Made by a program: the position numbers and the translations under genes. From Sinorhizobium sp. B11 (lineage in GTDB: Bacteria > Pseudomonadota > Alphaproteobacteria > Rhizobiales > Rhizobiaceae), in assembly GCA_039725955.1 (NCBI GenBank), contig CP091034.1, positions 3,908,501 to 3,972,500 on the forward strand: a stretch of DNA of 64,000 nt, given 5' to 3'. Positions 8,773 to 17,868 of the stretch are shown here, piece by piece. How positions within the stretch are numbered: the stretch's first letter is position 1; each line of letters begins with the position of its first letter. The notes under the pieces were generated by a model. The model was not told where the DNA came from. It made no database searches and was given only the letters and a program-made list of their open reading frames with translations.

Positions 8773-9984
8773 ATGACAAGAAAAATTAACCGGACCCGAT
8801 GGATTCGTGGGCTTGCGCTCGCCGCAGCCGCGTTGTCTCTTTGCCTGGGTTCAATGCTGCCGGCCCATTACGCCGAGGCGCAGGAGCTTCGTTATCAGCG
8901 TCGCTCCATCCTCGATTTCTTTCTCGGCCGCCGTTACATCGACGAGAATCCACAGCCCGAAATGCGCGACCAGCCGCGGCGGCAACAGCAGCCCCGCAGG
9001 CGCCCGCCTGCGCAGAAGGCCGTGACACCAATGCGCACGGCGCCGGTCGCGCCCAGCCAACCCGTGGTCCAAAAGCTCGACAACGCCCAGAAAATTCTGG
9101 TCGTTGGCGACTTTCTGGCCGGCGGGCTGGGTGACGGCCTCACCGCTGCTTTCGAAACCTCGCCCGGTGTCGTGGTCGAAGCCCGCAGCAACGTCTCGTC
9201 TGGCCTCGTTCGCGACGACTACTACAATTGGCCCGGCGAATTGCCGAAAATGATCGACGAGCTGAAACCGGCAATGGTCGTCGTCATGATCGGCGCCAAC
9301 GATCGCCAGCAGATGGTGACGGATGCCGGCAAGGAAAAATTCCGCACCGATGGCTGGTTCAGCGAATATCAGCGCCGCGTGCTGGCCTTCGGCAAGGAGG
9401 TAACGAGCCGCAAGATTCCGCTGCTCTGGGTCGGACTTCCCGCCTTCGAATCCGATTCGATGACCGCTGACGCCGTGCAGATGAACCAGCTCTACCGCAA
9501 TCAACTGGAAAGTATCGGTGGCGAATTCGTCGATATCTGGGACGGCTTCGTGGACGAGAATGGCAAGTTCATCGTCACCGGCTCCGATGTCAACGGCCAG
9601 CAGGTGCGCTTGCGCACGACCGATGGCATCAACCTGACGCAGGCAGGTCGCCGCAAGCTGGCCTTTTACGTGGAAAAGCCAGCGCGTCGCCTTCTCGGCA
9701 CTCAGGCGAGCCCCGATCTCGTGCGCCTCGATCCCGGCAACCTGCCGGCGCTGACGCTGCCCAACAATCCGGTTGAACACACGCAGCCGATCAGCCTGTC
9801 CGACCCGAACCTCGATGGCGGAGCGGAACTGCTCGGCGCCAGCAAGATACCGCCGGTGACGCTGACGAAATCGCCGCGCGATCTCTTGGTTGAACAGGGG
9901 GAAATGGCGCCGGCGCCGGCGGGGCGTATAGACGATTACCGCATGCCGACGCTGAAGACGACGGCGGAAGTCTCCATAAAATAG
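8773..9984 (+). CDS. DUF459/SGNH-hydrolase-like periplasmic protein lacking catalytic Ser and His
   Basis: 403 aa from ATG 8773, chosen because MTRKINRTRWIRGLALAAAA gives a clean positively charged signal peptide cleaved near AEAQ; an upstream in-frame GTG at 8719 is possible. A basic, Arg/Gln/Pro-rich linker (~55-105) precedes an SGNH fold. Block I reads VVGDFLAGGLGDGL, with Phe where the nucleophile Ser of GDSL is expected. Block III is kept (MIGANDRQQM). The last block reads DGINLTQAGRRKL, with Asn where the catalytic His should be. It looks like a DUF459 protein with a dead acyl-hydrolase site. It is isolated and ends in a terminator. Confidence 0.8.
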   Translation: MTRKINRTRWIRGLALAAAALSLCLGSMLPAHYAEAQELRYQRRSILDFFLGRRYIDENPQPEMRDQPRRQQQPRRRPPAQKAVTPMRTAPVAPSQPVVQKLDNAQKILVVGDFLAGGLGDGLTAAFETSPGVVVEARSNVSSGLVRDDYYNWPGELPKMIDELKPAMVVVMIGANDRQQMVTDAGKEKFRTDGWFSEYQRRVLAFGKEVTSRKIPLLWVGLPAFESDSMTADAVQMNQLYRNQLESIGGEFVDIWDGFVDENGKFIVTGSDVNGQQVRLRTTDGINLTQAGRRKLAFYVEKPARRLLGTQASPDLVRLDPGNLPALTLPNNPVEHTQPISLSDPNLDGGAELLGASKIPPVTLTKSPRDLLVEQGEMAPAPAGRIDDYRMPTLKTTAEVSIK

Positions 9985-9986
9985 GA

Positions 9987-10011
9987 AAGGGCCGTTTGAG
10001 CGGCCCTTATT
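9987..10011. terminator. Bidirectional hairpin terminator between convergent genes
   Basis: Perfect 8-bp stem AAGGGCCG/CGGCCCTT with a 6-base loop, immediately after the SGNH-like stop and just before the end of the opposing gene. The T-tract is short on the plus strand (ATT) and weak on the minus strand (TTCC). Confidence 0.6.
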
Positions 10012-10016
10012 GACGT

Positions 10017-10664
10017 TCAGGACTTACTTGGCTGCGCCTGCGGCCAGGTCAGATAGTAGAAGTTCGAGCCGATCTGCCCGAAATAGGCATTGCTGTTGTC
10101 GAGCTGATCCACGTAGTGATTACCCTGCTTAACGAAGGACGCATCATCGCCGCGCTTCAGATGCGCGTTGAGGAAATCGTTCCAGCCGCTGGCGTCGATA
10201 TCGGTGCCGGGCTTGCTGTCTGTATTCGCTTCATCCGGATTTTCGATATCCCAGGCGGTGACGGAAACGCCCTGCGTTGGATCGGAGACCGTCAGTGTGC
10301 CGTTTTCAAGAGCGGCCAGCATGTCATGCGCCGTACCGTCAGTCCCTTCCTGCTGGGCGGCCTCTTCAAGCTGCTTCTTAAGCATGGCCATGAAGGAAGA
10401 ACTCGTCACATCGGGATTCTCGCCCGAAGTGTCGGCCGTCTCCTCGGCCTGATCGTTCTGCGTCGAGAGCGTATCGAGCAGGCTTGCCAGCGCATTGTTG
10501 GAAAGTAGTGACGACGTGTCGGGATCCAAACCGTAGCTGCTGAGAATGCTGGCAGCGCTGGAGGAATCGGTGGCACTCTGACTGCTGTCGCTGTCGGAAC
10601 CGCGCAGGTTCTTCAGGGCATATTGGGCTGAGACCAGCCGCGTACTATCGATTGCGGAAACCAT
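10017..10664 (-). CDS. Ser/Asp/Thr-rich protein of unknown function
   Basis: 215 aa, unrecognised. Residues ~20-110 are low complexity and acidic (runs of S, D, T, Q and E such as SDSDSSQSATDSSSAAS). Residues ~150-212 look folded and aromatic-rich, ending NAYFGQIGSNFYYLTWPQAQ. There is no signal peptide and no membrane helix. N-terminus MVSAIDSTRLVSAQYALKNL is amphipathic, somewhat like flagellar or secreted hook-type proteins, but I cannot assign it. It is monocistronic with a terminator on its 3' side. Confidence 0.7.
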   Translation of the reverse strand: MVSAIDSTRLVSAQYALKNLRGSDSDSSQSATDSSSAASILSSYGLDPDTSSLLSNNALASLLDTLSTQNDQAEETADTSGENPDVTSSSFMAMLKKQLEEAAQQEGTDGTAHDMLAALENGTLTVSDPTQGVSVTAWDIENPDEANTDSKPGTDIDASGWNDFLNAHLKRGDDASFVKQGNHYVDQLDNSNAYFGQIGSNFYYLTWPQAQPSKS

Positions 10665-10862
10665 GGTTTTTCCTTTGATATGGTCCGCAGCAACCTTGTC
10701 CCTGCGCCACGGCCAACAGTAAACGCCTCACGACTGAACGGACGGGGGCATGTCCGGCCAGTCGTCGCGGGCCGGTTCGGGCCTGCGCACGCAAGAATCC
10801 TGCGGTTCGGGAATTGCATGGAGCTTGCCGGTGGCCACGGCGCGTCAACCGGTCGCACCACG

Positions 10863-10892
10863 AAAAACTCCGCCGGAATACGGCGGAGTTTT
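10863..10892 (-). terminator. Rho-independent terminator of gltD
   Basis: Perfect 10-bp stem AACTCCGCCG/CGGCGGAGTT with a 5-base loop. On the minus strand it is followed by TTTTTCG, 28 bp past the gltD stop codon. A TTTT on the other side means it could also act on plus-strand transcripts. Confidence 0.8.
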
Positions 10893-10919
10893 ATCGCTCG
10901 ACGAATTATTCGAAGAGGA

Positions 10920-12374
10920 TCAGTTCGGCAGAACGGTGGAGCCCATCAGCGCCTCGTCGATCGCGCGCGCCGCCTGGCGACCTTCGCGGATCGCCCAGAC
11001 CACCAGCGACTGGCCGCGGCGCACGTCACCAGCCGTCCAGAGCTTGTCGACCGAAGTCTTGTAGTCACGATCGTTGGCAACGACGTTGGTCGATCCGCGC
11101 TTGTCGACATTGAGCGTCAGCTTGCCGTCGAGTTCCTTCAAAACGCTGTCGTTGAACGGACCGCTGAAGCCGATGGCGATAAAGGCAAGATCCGCCTTGA
11201 TGACAAAATCCGTACCCGGAACCGGGCGGCGGCGCTCATCGACTTCGCAGCACTTCACACCGGTCAGCACGCCGTCTTCACCGACGAATTCAAGCGTCGC
11301 GACCTGGAATTCGCGAATCGCGCCTTCGGCCTGCGAAGAGGAGGTGCGCATCTTCGTGGCCCAGAACGGCCAGACGGCGAGCTTGTCTTCCTTCTCCGGC
11401 GGCTGCGGCCGAATGTCGAGCTGGGTCACCTTGACGGCGCCCTGACGGAAGGCCGTGCCGACGCAGTCCGACGCCGTGTCGCCACCGCCGACGACCACGA
11501 TATGCTTGGCGCCGGCCAGGATCGGGTCGGACGGCCAGCCGGTGCTGTCGATATTTTCGCGACCGACACGCTTGTTCTGCTGAACGAGATACGGCATCGC
11601 ATCGTGAACACCGGCGAGATCGGTGCCGGGAATACCGGCTGCGCGCGGCGTCTCGGAGCCGCCGCAGTAAAGCACGGCATCATAATCGGCGAGCAACTGT
11701 TCGACCTTGACGTCGACGCCGACATTGACGCCGCAATGGAAGGTGACGCCCTCGCCCTTCATCTGCTCGACGCGGCGATCGATGAAGTTCTTTTCCATCT
11801 TGAAGTCCGGAATGCCGTAACGCAGCAGACCGCCCGGCTTCGTCTCACGCTCGTAGAGATGCACGTCATGACCGGCGCGGCCGAGCTGCTGGGCAGCCGC
11901 CATTCCGGCGGGGCCGGAACCGATGATCGCGACCTTCTTGCCGGTATGGATCGTTGCCGGCTGCGGGCGGATGAAGCCGAGCTCGTAAGCTTTGTCGGCA
12001 ATCGCCTGCTCGACCGTCTTGATGGCAACAGGCGCATCCTCGAGGTTCAGCGTACAGGCCTCTTCACAGGGAGCGGGGCAGACGCGACCTGTGAATTCCG
12101 GGAAGTTGTTGGTCGAATGCAGGTTCTGGATCGCCGCTTCCCAGTTGTTGTTGTAGACGAGGTCGTTCCAGTCCGGAATCTGGTTGTGAACCGGGCAGCC
12201 GGTCGGGCCGTGGCAATAGGGGATGCCACAGTCCATGCAGCGCGCTGCCTGTTTCTGCACTTCCGGGTCCGACATCGGGATCGTGAATTCGCGGAAATGA
12301 CGGATGCGATCCGACGCCGGCTGATACTTCGCCACCTGCCGGTCGATTTCCAGAAAACCTGTAACCTTACCCAT
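10920..12374 (-). CDS. gltD: Glutamate synthase [NADPH] small (beta) subunit
   Basis: 484 aa. It supplies electrons from NADPH to the large subunit for glutamine + 2-oxoglutarate -> 2 glutamate. The N-terminal Cys clusters for 4Fe-4S centres are CMDCGIPYCHGPTGCPVHN and CPAPCEEACTL. The FAD motif is VAIIGSGPAGMAAAQQLGRA, and the NADPH-binding motif is HIVVVGGGDTASDCVG. The frame stays open upstream to 12506, but MGKVTGFLEI at 12374 is the family start and has AAGGGA upstream. It lies 226 bp downstream of gltB in the same direction, an unusually long gap containing two hairpins. Confidence 0.96.
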   Translation of the reverse strand: MGKVTGFLEIDRQVAKYQPASDRIRHFREFTIPMSDPEVQKQAARCMDCGIPYCHGPTGCPVHNQIPDWNDLVYNNNWEAAIQNLHSTNNFPEFTGRVCPAPCEEACTLNLEDAPVAIKTVEQAIADKAYELGFIRPQPATIHTGKKVAIIGSGPAGMAAAQQLGRAGHDVHLYERETKPGGLLRYGIPDFKMEKNFIDRRVEQMKGEGVTFHCGVNVGVDVKVEQLLADYDAVLYCGGSETPRAAGIPGTDLAGVHDAMPYLVQQNKRVGRENIDSTGWPSDPILAGAKHIVVVGGGDTASDCVGTAFRQGAVKVTQLDIRPQPPEKEDKLAVWPFWATKMRTSSSQAEGAIREFQVATLEFVGEDGVLTGVKCCEVDERRRPVPGTDFVIKADLAFIAIGFSGPFNDSVLKELDGKLTLNVDKRGSTNVVANDRDYKTSVDKLWTAGDVRRGQSLVVWAIREGRQAARAIDEALMGSTVLPN

Positions 12375-12501
12375 ATTTTCGTCCCTTACCCTCATGACCG
12401 CCTCGCCCGCGGCCAGTTGTCTGTTCAGCCTCGATCGCGGAGGCAGGTTGTTTGTCTTGACCGTCATCAGAACATATCCCTTGTCGCCATCCACGCGGTT
12501 G

Positions 12502-12586
12502 CGCAAGCTTCGGGCTTGCGGCTGATCGTCGTTGAGGTCATTGAGATATTTCGGTCATCCGCCACGCGCGCCTTGGAGCGTGGCGG
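12502..12586 (-). other. Two hairpins in the gltB-gltD intercistronic gap
   Basis: Stem 1 is at 12559-12586 (CCGCCACGC/GCGTGGCGG, 9 bp, 10-base loop). Stem 2 is at 12502-12520 (CGCAAGC/GCTTGCG, 7 bp, 5-base loop). Neither has a T-tract on the minus strand, so they look like processing or stability elements rather than terminators. They could set different expression of the two subunits. Function is inferred only from structure and position. Confidence 0.5.
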
Positions 12587-12600
12587 ATTGTTCGGTGCAA

Positions 12601-15600
12601 TTATTCGGCAGCGATGCCCATCCGGCTGCGTTCCATTTCCTCAAGCGCACGCCGATACTCGACGGGCATGACCTTGCGGAATTTCGGGCGATAGTCGGCC
12701 CAGTGCTCAAGGATTTCCTTGGCGCGGGTGGAGCCCGTATAGTGCAGATGGTTGGAGATCAACTGGTAGAGGCGTTCCTCGTCGTGGCGCGTCATGTCAC
12801 CAGAGACGTCGACCCGTCCCTTGTGCATGAGGTCGCCTCCGTGATGGTGCAGCTTCTCCAGCATGTCATCCTCTTCCGGAACCGGCTCGAGCTCGACCAT
12901 GGCCATGTTGCAGCGGCTGGCGAAATCGCCTGTCTCGTCGAGAACATAGGCCACGCCGCCGGACATGCCGGCCGCGAAGTTGCGCCCCGTTCCGCCGAGC
13001 ACAACGACCACGCCACCCGTCATATACTCGCAGCCGTGGTCGCCCACGCCTTCAACGACAGTGATCGCACCGGAGTTGCGAACTGCGAAACGCTCGCCCG
13101 CGACACCACGGAAGTAGCACTCGCCTTCGGTCGCCCCGTAAAGAACGGTATTGCCGACGATGATCGAGTTTTCAGCGACGATCCTCGAATTGTCAGGCGG
13201 GCGGATAATGATCTTGCCGCCCGAGAGACCCTTGCCCACATAGTCGTTACCGTCGCCGATCAGGTTGAAGGTGACGCCGCGTGCCAGGAACGCGCCGAAG
13301 CTCTGCCCGGCGGTACCTTTCAGGGTGACGTTGATCGTATCTTCCTTCAGGCCGCGGTGGTTATAACGCTTGGCGACCTCGCCCGAGAGCATTGCACCCG
13401 CCGAGCGGTCGACGTTCTTGATATCGACTTCGAAGGCGACGGGCGTCTTCGATGCCAGTGCCGGCTCGGCGGCCGCAATCATCTTGCGGTCGAGAATGTC
13501 GTCGATCGGGTGCTTCTGGCGTGTTGTCCAGTAGGTCTCTTCCTTCGGTGCATCGACCTTGTGGAAGATCTTGGCGAAGTCGAGCCCCTTGGCCTTCCAG
13601 TGCGCCAGCATCTCATCCTTCTCGAGCAGTTCCGAAGCGCCGATGATGTCATCGAGCCTGGTGAAGCCGAGGGAGGCGAGAATTTCGCGCACTTCGTTGG
13701 CGACGAAGAAGAAATAGTTGATGACATGCTCGGGCGTGCCCTTGAAGCGCTTGCGCAGGACGGGATCCTGCGTCGCGACGCCGACCGGACAGGTGTTCAG
13801 GTGGCACTTGCGCATCATGATGCAGCCGGCAGCAATCAGCGGAGCCGTTGCAAAGCCGAATTCATCGGCACCGAGCAGCGCGCCGACGACGACGTCACGG
13901 CCGGTCTTCAGACCACCATCGACCTGCAGGGCAACACGCGAGCGCAGTCCGTTCAGCACCAGCGTCTGCTGTGTTTCGGCAAGGCCGATTTCCCAGGGCG
14001 AGCCGGCATGCTTCAGCGAAGTGAGCGGTGATGCACCTGTACCGCCATCGAAACCGGCAACCGTGATGTGGTCGGCGCGTGCCTTGGCAACACCGGCGGC
14101 AACCGTGCCGACGCCGACTTCCGAGACGAGCTTGACCGATACATCCGAGGTCGGGTTGACGTTCTTCAGGTCGTAGATCAGCTGCGCCAGATCTTCGATC
14201 GAGTAGATGTCATGGTGCGGTGGCGGCGAAATCAGGCCGACGCCCGGCGTCGAGTGACGGGTCTTGGCAACGACCGCATCGACCTTGTGGCCGGGCAACT
14301 GGCCGCCTTCGCCGGGCTTGGCGCCCTGAGCGACCTTGATCTGCAACACGTCGGCATTGACCAGATATTCCGTCGTCACGCCGAAACGGCCGGACGCGAT
14401 CTGCTTGATCGCCGAGCGCTCGGGGTTCGACGAACCATTCGGCAGCGGCATGTAACGGTCGCTCTCTTCACCACCTTCACCGGTGTTCGACTTGCCGCCG
14501 ATCCGGTTCATGGCGATTGCCAGCGTCGTATGCGCCTCGCGGCTGATCGAGCCGAAGGACATGGCACCCGTCGAGAAGCGCTTGACGATATCGACGGCAG
14601 GCTCAACGCTGTCGAGCGAGACCGGCGTGCGGCCGAGTGCCTCGGCGCTCTTGATCTTGAAGAGGCCGCGGATCGTGTTCATGCGCAGTGCCGAGGTGTT
14701 CACCATCTCGGAGAATTCGCGGTAACGATCCTCGGCATTGCCGCGCACCGCATGCTGCAGGGCAGCCACGGCATCCGGCGTCCAGGCATGGCTTTCGCCG
14801 CGCATACGGTAGGCATATTCGCCGCCGATATCGAGGTTGCTCGCCAGGATCGGATCGCGGCCGAAGGCAGACTTGTGACGGATGACCGTCTCGTTGGCGA
14901 TTTCTTCCAGACCGACGCCTTCGATGGTCGTGGCCGTGCCGAAGAAATACTTGTCGACGAATTCCGACTGCAGGCCGATCGCATCGAAGATCTGCCCGCC
15001 GCAATAGGACTGATAAGTCGAGATGCCCATCTTGGACATGACCTTCAGGATGCCCTTACCGACAGCCTTGATATAGCGATAGACGACTTCGTTGGCGTCG
15101 ACTTCCTTCGGGAATTCACCCTTGGCATGCATGTCGAGCAGCGTGTCGAAAGCGAGATAGGGATTGATCGCTTCCGCACCGTAACCGGCCAGCAGGCAGA
15201 AATGATGCACTTCGCGCGGCTCGCCGGTCTCGACGACGAGACCGACCGAGGTGCGCAGCCCCTTGCGGATCAGGTGATGGTGCACGGCAGCAGTCGCCAG
15301 CAGCGCCGGGATCGCGATACGATCCGGACCGATCTGGCGGTCGGAGAGCACGATGATGTTGTAGCCGCCCTTGACCGCCGCTTCCGCACGCTCGCACAGA
15401 CGGTCGAGCATTTCCGGCATGCCTTCGGCGCCGCGCTCTACATCATAGGTGAAGTCGAGCGTCTTGGTGTCGAAACGGTCTTCAGTGTGACCGATGGAGC
15501 GGATCTTTTCGAGATCGCCATTGGTCAGGATCGGCTGGCGTACTTCCAGTCGCTTGGCATTCGCCATACCTTCATGGTCGAGAATGTTCGGACGCGGACC

Positions 15601-17322
15601 GATGAAGGAAACGAGGCTCATGACCAGCTCTTCGCGGATCGGGTCGATCGGCGGGTTCGTCACCTGCGCGAAGTTCTGCTTGAAATAGGTGTAAAGCAGC
15701 TTCGACTTCTCGGACATGGCCGAGATCGGCGTATCCGTGCCCATCGAGCCGATCGCTTCCTGACCCGTCGTCGCCATCGGCGACATCAGGATCTTGGTGT
15801 CCTCGGTCGTGTAACCGAAGGCCTGCTGGCGATCGAGCAGCGAGACGTCGCGGCGAAGCGCGCGCGGCTCGACCGGCTTCAGGTCTTCCAGAATGAGTTG
15901 CGTGCGGTTGAGCCAGCTGCGATAGGGATGCGCGTTCGCAAGCTGCGCCTTCACCTCGTCATCGGAGATGATCCGGCCCTCTTCCATATCGATCAGCAGC
16001 ATCTTGCCGGGCTGCAGGCGCCACTTCTGGATGATGCTCTCTTCGGGAACCGGCAGCGTGCCGGCTTCCGATGCGAGGATGACGCGGTCGTCATCGGTGA
16101 CGAGATAGCGTGCCGGACGCAGGCCGTTACGGTCGAGCGTCGCACCGATCTGCTTGCCATCGGTGAAGGCAACGGCAGCCGGTCCGTCCCACGGCTCCAT
16201 CAGCGCGGCATGATACTCGTAGAATGCCTTGCGTTCGGGCGACATGGACTGATTACCCGCCCATGCTTCCGGGATCAGCATCATGACGGCATGCGATAGC
16301 GAATAGCCGCCGCGCAGAAGGAATTCGAGCGCGTTATCGAAACAGGCCGTGTCCGACTGGCCTTCGTAGGAGATCGGCCAGAGCTTGGAAATGTCCTCGC
16401 CGAAAAGCGGAGAAGAGACCGAAGCCTGACGCGCCGCCATCCAGTTGACATTGCCGCGCAGCGTGTTGATTTCGCCGTTATGGGCGACCATGCGATAGGG
16501 GTGCGCGAGCTTCCAGGACGGGAAGGTGTTGGTCGAGAAGCGCTGATGCACGAGGGCGACCGCGCTTTCGAAACGCGGGTCCGCCAGGTCCTTGTAATAG
16601 GCGCCGACCTGATAGGCCAGGAACATGCCCTTGTAGACGACGGTCGTGCTGGACAGCGACACCGGATAGAAATGGCTCTCCTCACCGTCGAACTCGTCAT
16701 AGATCCGGTTGGAAATGACCTTGCGAAGCGTGAAGAGCCGGCGCTCGAATTCGTCGTTCGTCGCGGCATCCTTGCCGGCGCCGATGAAGACCTGCACGTG
16801 ATGCGGCTCGGTCGCTGCAATCGCCGGCGCCTTTGACAGAGATGAATTGTCGACCGGTACGTCACGGAAGCCGATAAGGACCTGACCTTCTTCGGCGATA
16901 ACGTCCTTGATCACCTTCTTGAAGTGTTCGATCTGCTTTTCGTCGCGCGGCATGAAGATATGGCCGACGCCATATTCGCCGGCCTTCGGCAGGGTAATGC
17001 CCTGCTTGGCCATTTCCTCGCGGAAGAAGCGGTCGGGAATCTGCACCAGAATGCCGGCGCCATCGCCCATCAGCGGATCGGCGCCGACGGCACCGCGATG
17101 CGTCAGGTTCTCGAGAATGAAGAGACCGTCCTTGACGATCTGATGCGACTTCTGCCCTTTCATATGCGCAACGAAGCCAACGCCGCAGGCATCGTGCTCA
17201 TTGCGCGGATCGTAAAGCCCCTGTTTCTTCGGCAGACCGGAGGCGGATTTACGCGTATTGGCCATTGCGCGCGCGTCTGCTGCAAACTGGTCAATATGCG
17301 TGGATGGCGTCATCTTCGTCAT
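12601..17322 (-). CDS. gltB: Glutamate synthase [NADPH] large (alpha) subunit
   Basis: 1573 aa, full length. Ammonia released from glutamine in the N-terminal Ntn amidotransferase domain is channelled to the FMN synthase site. The nucleophile is Cys46 in NEHDACGVGFVAHM, so a 45-residue propeptide is removed on maturation. The central and FMN domains contain GEGGEESDRYMPLPNGSSN and FGFATAPLIAAGC, followed by the 3Fe-4S Cys motif CIMMRKCHLNTCPVG. A GXGXG beta-helix forms the C-terminus. The frame runs on to 17376, but ATG 17322 has a perfect AGGAGG (17330-17335) at 7-base spacing. It pairs with gltD downstream. Confidence 0.97.
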   Translation of the reverse strand: MTKMTPSTHIDQFAADARAMANTRKSASGLPKKQGLYDPRNEHDACGVGFVAHMKGQKSHQIVKDGLFILENLTHRGAVGADPLMGDGAGILVQIPDRFFREEMAKQGITLPKAGEYGVGHIFMPRDEKQIEHFKKVIKDVIAEEGQVLIGFRDVPVDNSSLSKAPAIAATEPHHVQVFIGAGKDAATNDEFERRLFTLRKVISNRIYDEFDGEESHFYPVSLSSTTVVYKGMFLAYQVGAYYKDLADPRFESAVALVHQRFSTNTFPSWKLAHPYRMVAHNGEINTLRGNVNWMAARQASVSSPLFGEDISKLWPISYEGQSDTACFDNALEFLLRGGYSLSHAVMMLIPEAWAGNQSMSPERKAFYEYHAALMEPWDGPAAVAFTDGKQIGATLDRNGLRPARYLVTDDDRVILASEAGTLPVPEESIIQKWRLQPGKMLLIDMEEGRIISDDEVKAQLANAHPYRSWLNRTQLILEDLKPVEPRALRRDVSLLDRQQAFGYTTEDTKILMSPMATTGQEAIGSMGTDTPISAMSEKSKLLYTYFKQNFAQVTNPPIDPIREELVMSLVSFIGPRPNILDHEGMANAKRLEVRQPILTNGDLEKIRSIGHTEDRFDTKTLDFTYDVERGAEGMPEMLDRLCERAEAAVKGGYNIIVLSDRQIGPDRIAIPALLATAAVHHHLIRKGLRTSVGLVVETGEPREVHHFCLLAGYGAEAINPYLAFDTLLDMHAKGEFPKEVDANEVVYRYIKAVGKGILKVMSKMGISTYQSYCGGQIFDAIGLQSEFVDKYFFGTATTIEGVGLEEIANETVIRHKSAFGRDPILASNLDIGGEYAYRMRGESHAWTPDAVAALQHAVRGNAEDRYREFSEMVNTSALRMNTIRGLFKIKSAEALGRTPVSLDSVEPAVDIVKRFSTGAMSFGSISREAHTTLAIAMNRIGGKSNTGEGGEESDRYMPLPNGSSNPERSAIKQIASGRFGVTTEYLVNADVLQIKVAQGAKPGEGGQLPGHKVDAVVAKTRHSTPGVGLISPPPHHDIYSIEDLAQLIYDLKNVNPTSDVSVKLVSEVGVGTVAAGVAKARADHITVAGFDGGTGASPLTSLKHAGSPWEIGLAETQQTLVLNGLRSRVALQVDGGLKTGRDVVVGALLGADEFGFATAPLIAAGCIMMRKCHLNTCPVGVATQDPVLRKRFKGTPEHVINYFFFVANEVREILASLGFTRLDDIIGASELLEKDEMLAHWKAKGLDFAKIFHKVDAPKEETYWTTRQKHPIDDILDRKMIAAAEPALASKTPVAFEVDIKNVDRSAGAMLSGEVAKRYNHRGLKEDTINVTLKGTAGQSFGAFLARGVTFNLIGDGNDYVGKGLSGGKIIIRPPDNSRIVAENSIIVGNTVLYGATEGECYFRGVAGERFAVRNSGAITVVEGVGDHGCEYMTGGVVVVLGGTGRNFAAGMSGGVAYVLDETGDFASRCNMAMVELEPVPEEDDMLEKLHHHGGDLMHKGRVDVSGDMTRHDEERLYQLISNHLHYTGSTRAKEILEHWADYRPKFRKVMPVEYRRALEEMERSRMGIAAE

Positions 17323-17868
17323 CGTCTTTCCTCCTGTCGAAGCCCGCGGGGCTGCGGGCGGCTTTTCGTCGCGCACCGCACCTTTAAGATAGGTCCGGCG
17401 CGTGACAGCGCTGTTGCATCATGAAGATCCGGTCGCAGACATCTGCTTTCAGGGAAAGCAAACCGTCGCGTTCCGCGCCTGCCATTCGCTTCCGTGCGCC
17501 GCCATATGGAAGGCTCAGCGCTCGAAAGAACTATAGCGTGAAAGCCGGTCTGTTCCAGGGCTTTCGAGCGCCTCTTCGGCCGTGAAGACCAAAATAGGAC
17601 AGCAACCCTGTCCTAGTTCGTCCGTTCAATGCCAGAAACAATTCCTCTTCGCAAGAGCGCCATCTTAAAAAAACGTCAATTTGCGACGGAAGATTGCCAG
17701 ATCAACCAAAATGGCGACATAAAATTACCTTCCAACTTATCATTTTGTTTATTGATTGCGCAGTTCAATTTTTGTGATGCATCTAGGTTTCCGCCCTTGA
17801 TCCTGTGAAGCTTTGGCGTAGTGTCCACTCCCGAAACTCCCTCCCCATCATTTTCAGTGGTTTTCTCT
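17323..17868. promoter_or_regulatory. gltB / threonine aldolase divergent intergenic region with two inverted repeats
   Basis: There is no supported gene in these 546 bases. I see an 11-bp perfect inverted repeat (GCGCTCGAAAG at 17518-17528, CTTTCGAGCGC at 17561-17571, 32-base spacer) and a tight palindrome TAGGACAG-CAACC-CTGTCCTA at 17595-17615. The part from 17660 to 17790 is AT-rich. These are candidate operators or a transcript hairpin for the two divergent genes. The bound regulator is not identifiable from sequence. Confidence 0.55.

Noticed and set aside
10680..12671. 663-aa plus-strand frame opposite gltD
   Set aside because: Antisense shadow; no family features and it crosses the gltD terminator.
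12532..16299. Long plus-strand open frames (499 and 743 aa) opposite gltB
   Set aside because: They are antisense shadows of a conserved 1573-aa enzyme; their translations are Arg/Asp/His-rich with no domain pattern, typical of the complement of high-GC coding sequence.
17821..17868. GTG start extending threonine aldolase by 16 residues
   Set aside because: The extension is low complexity; ATG 17869 begins the conserved MIFASDNW segment.
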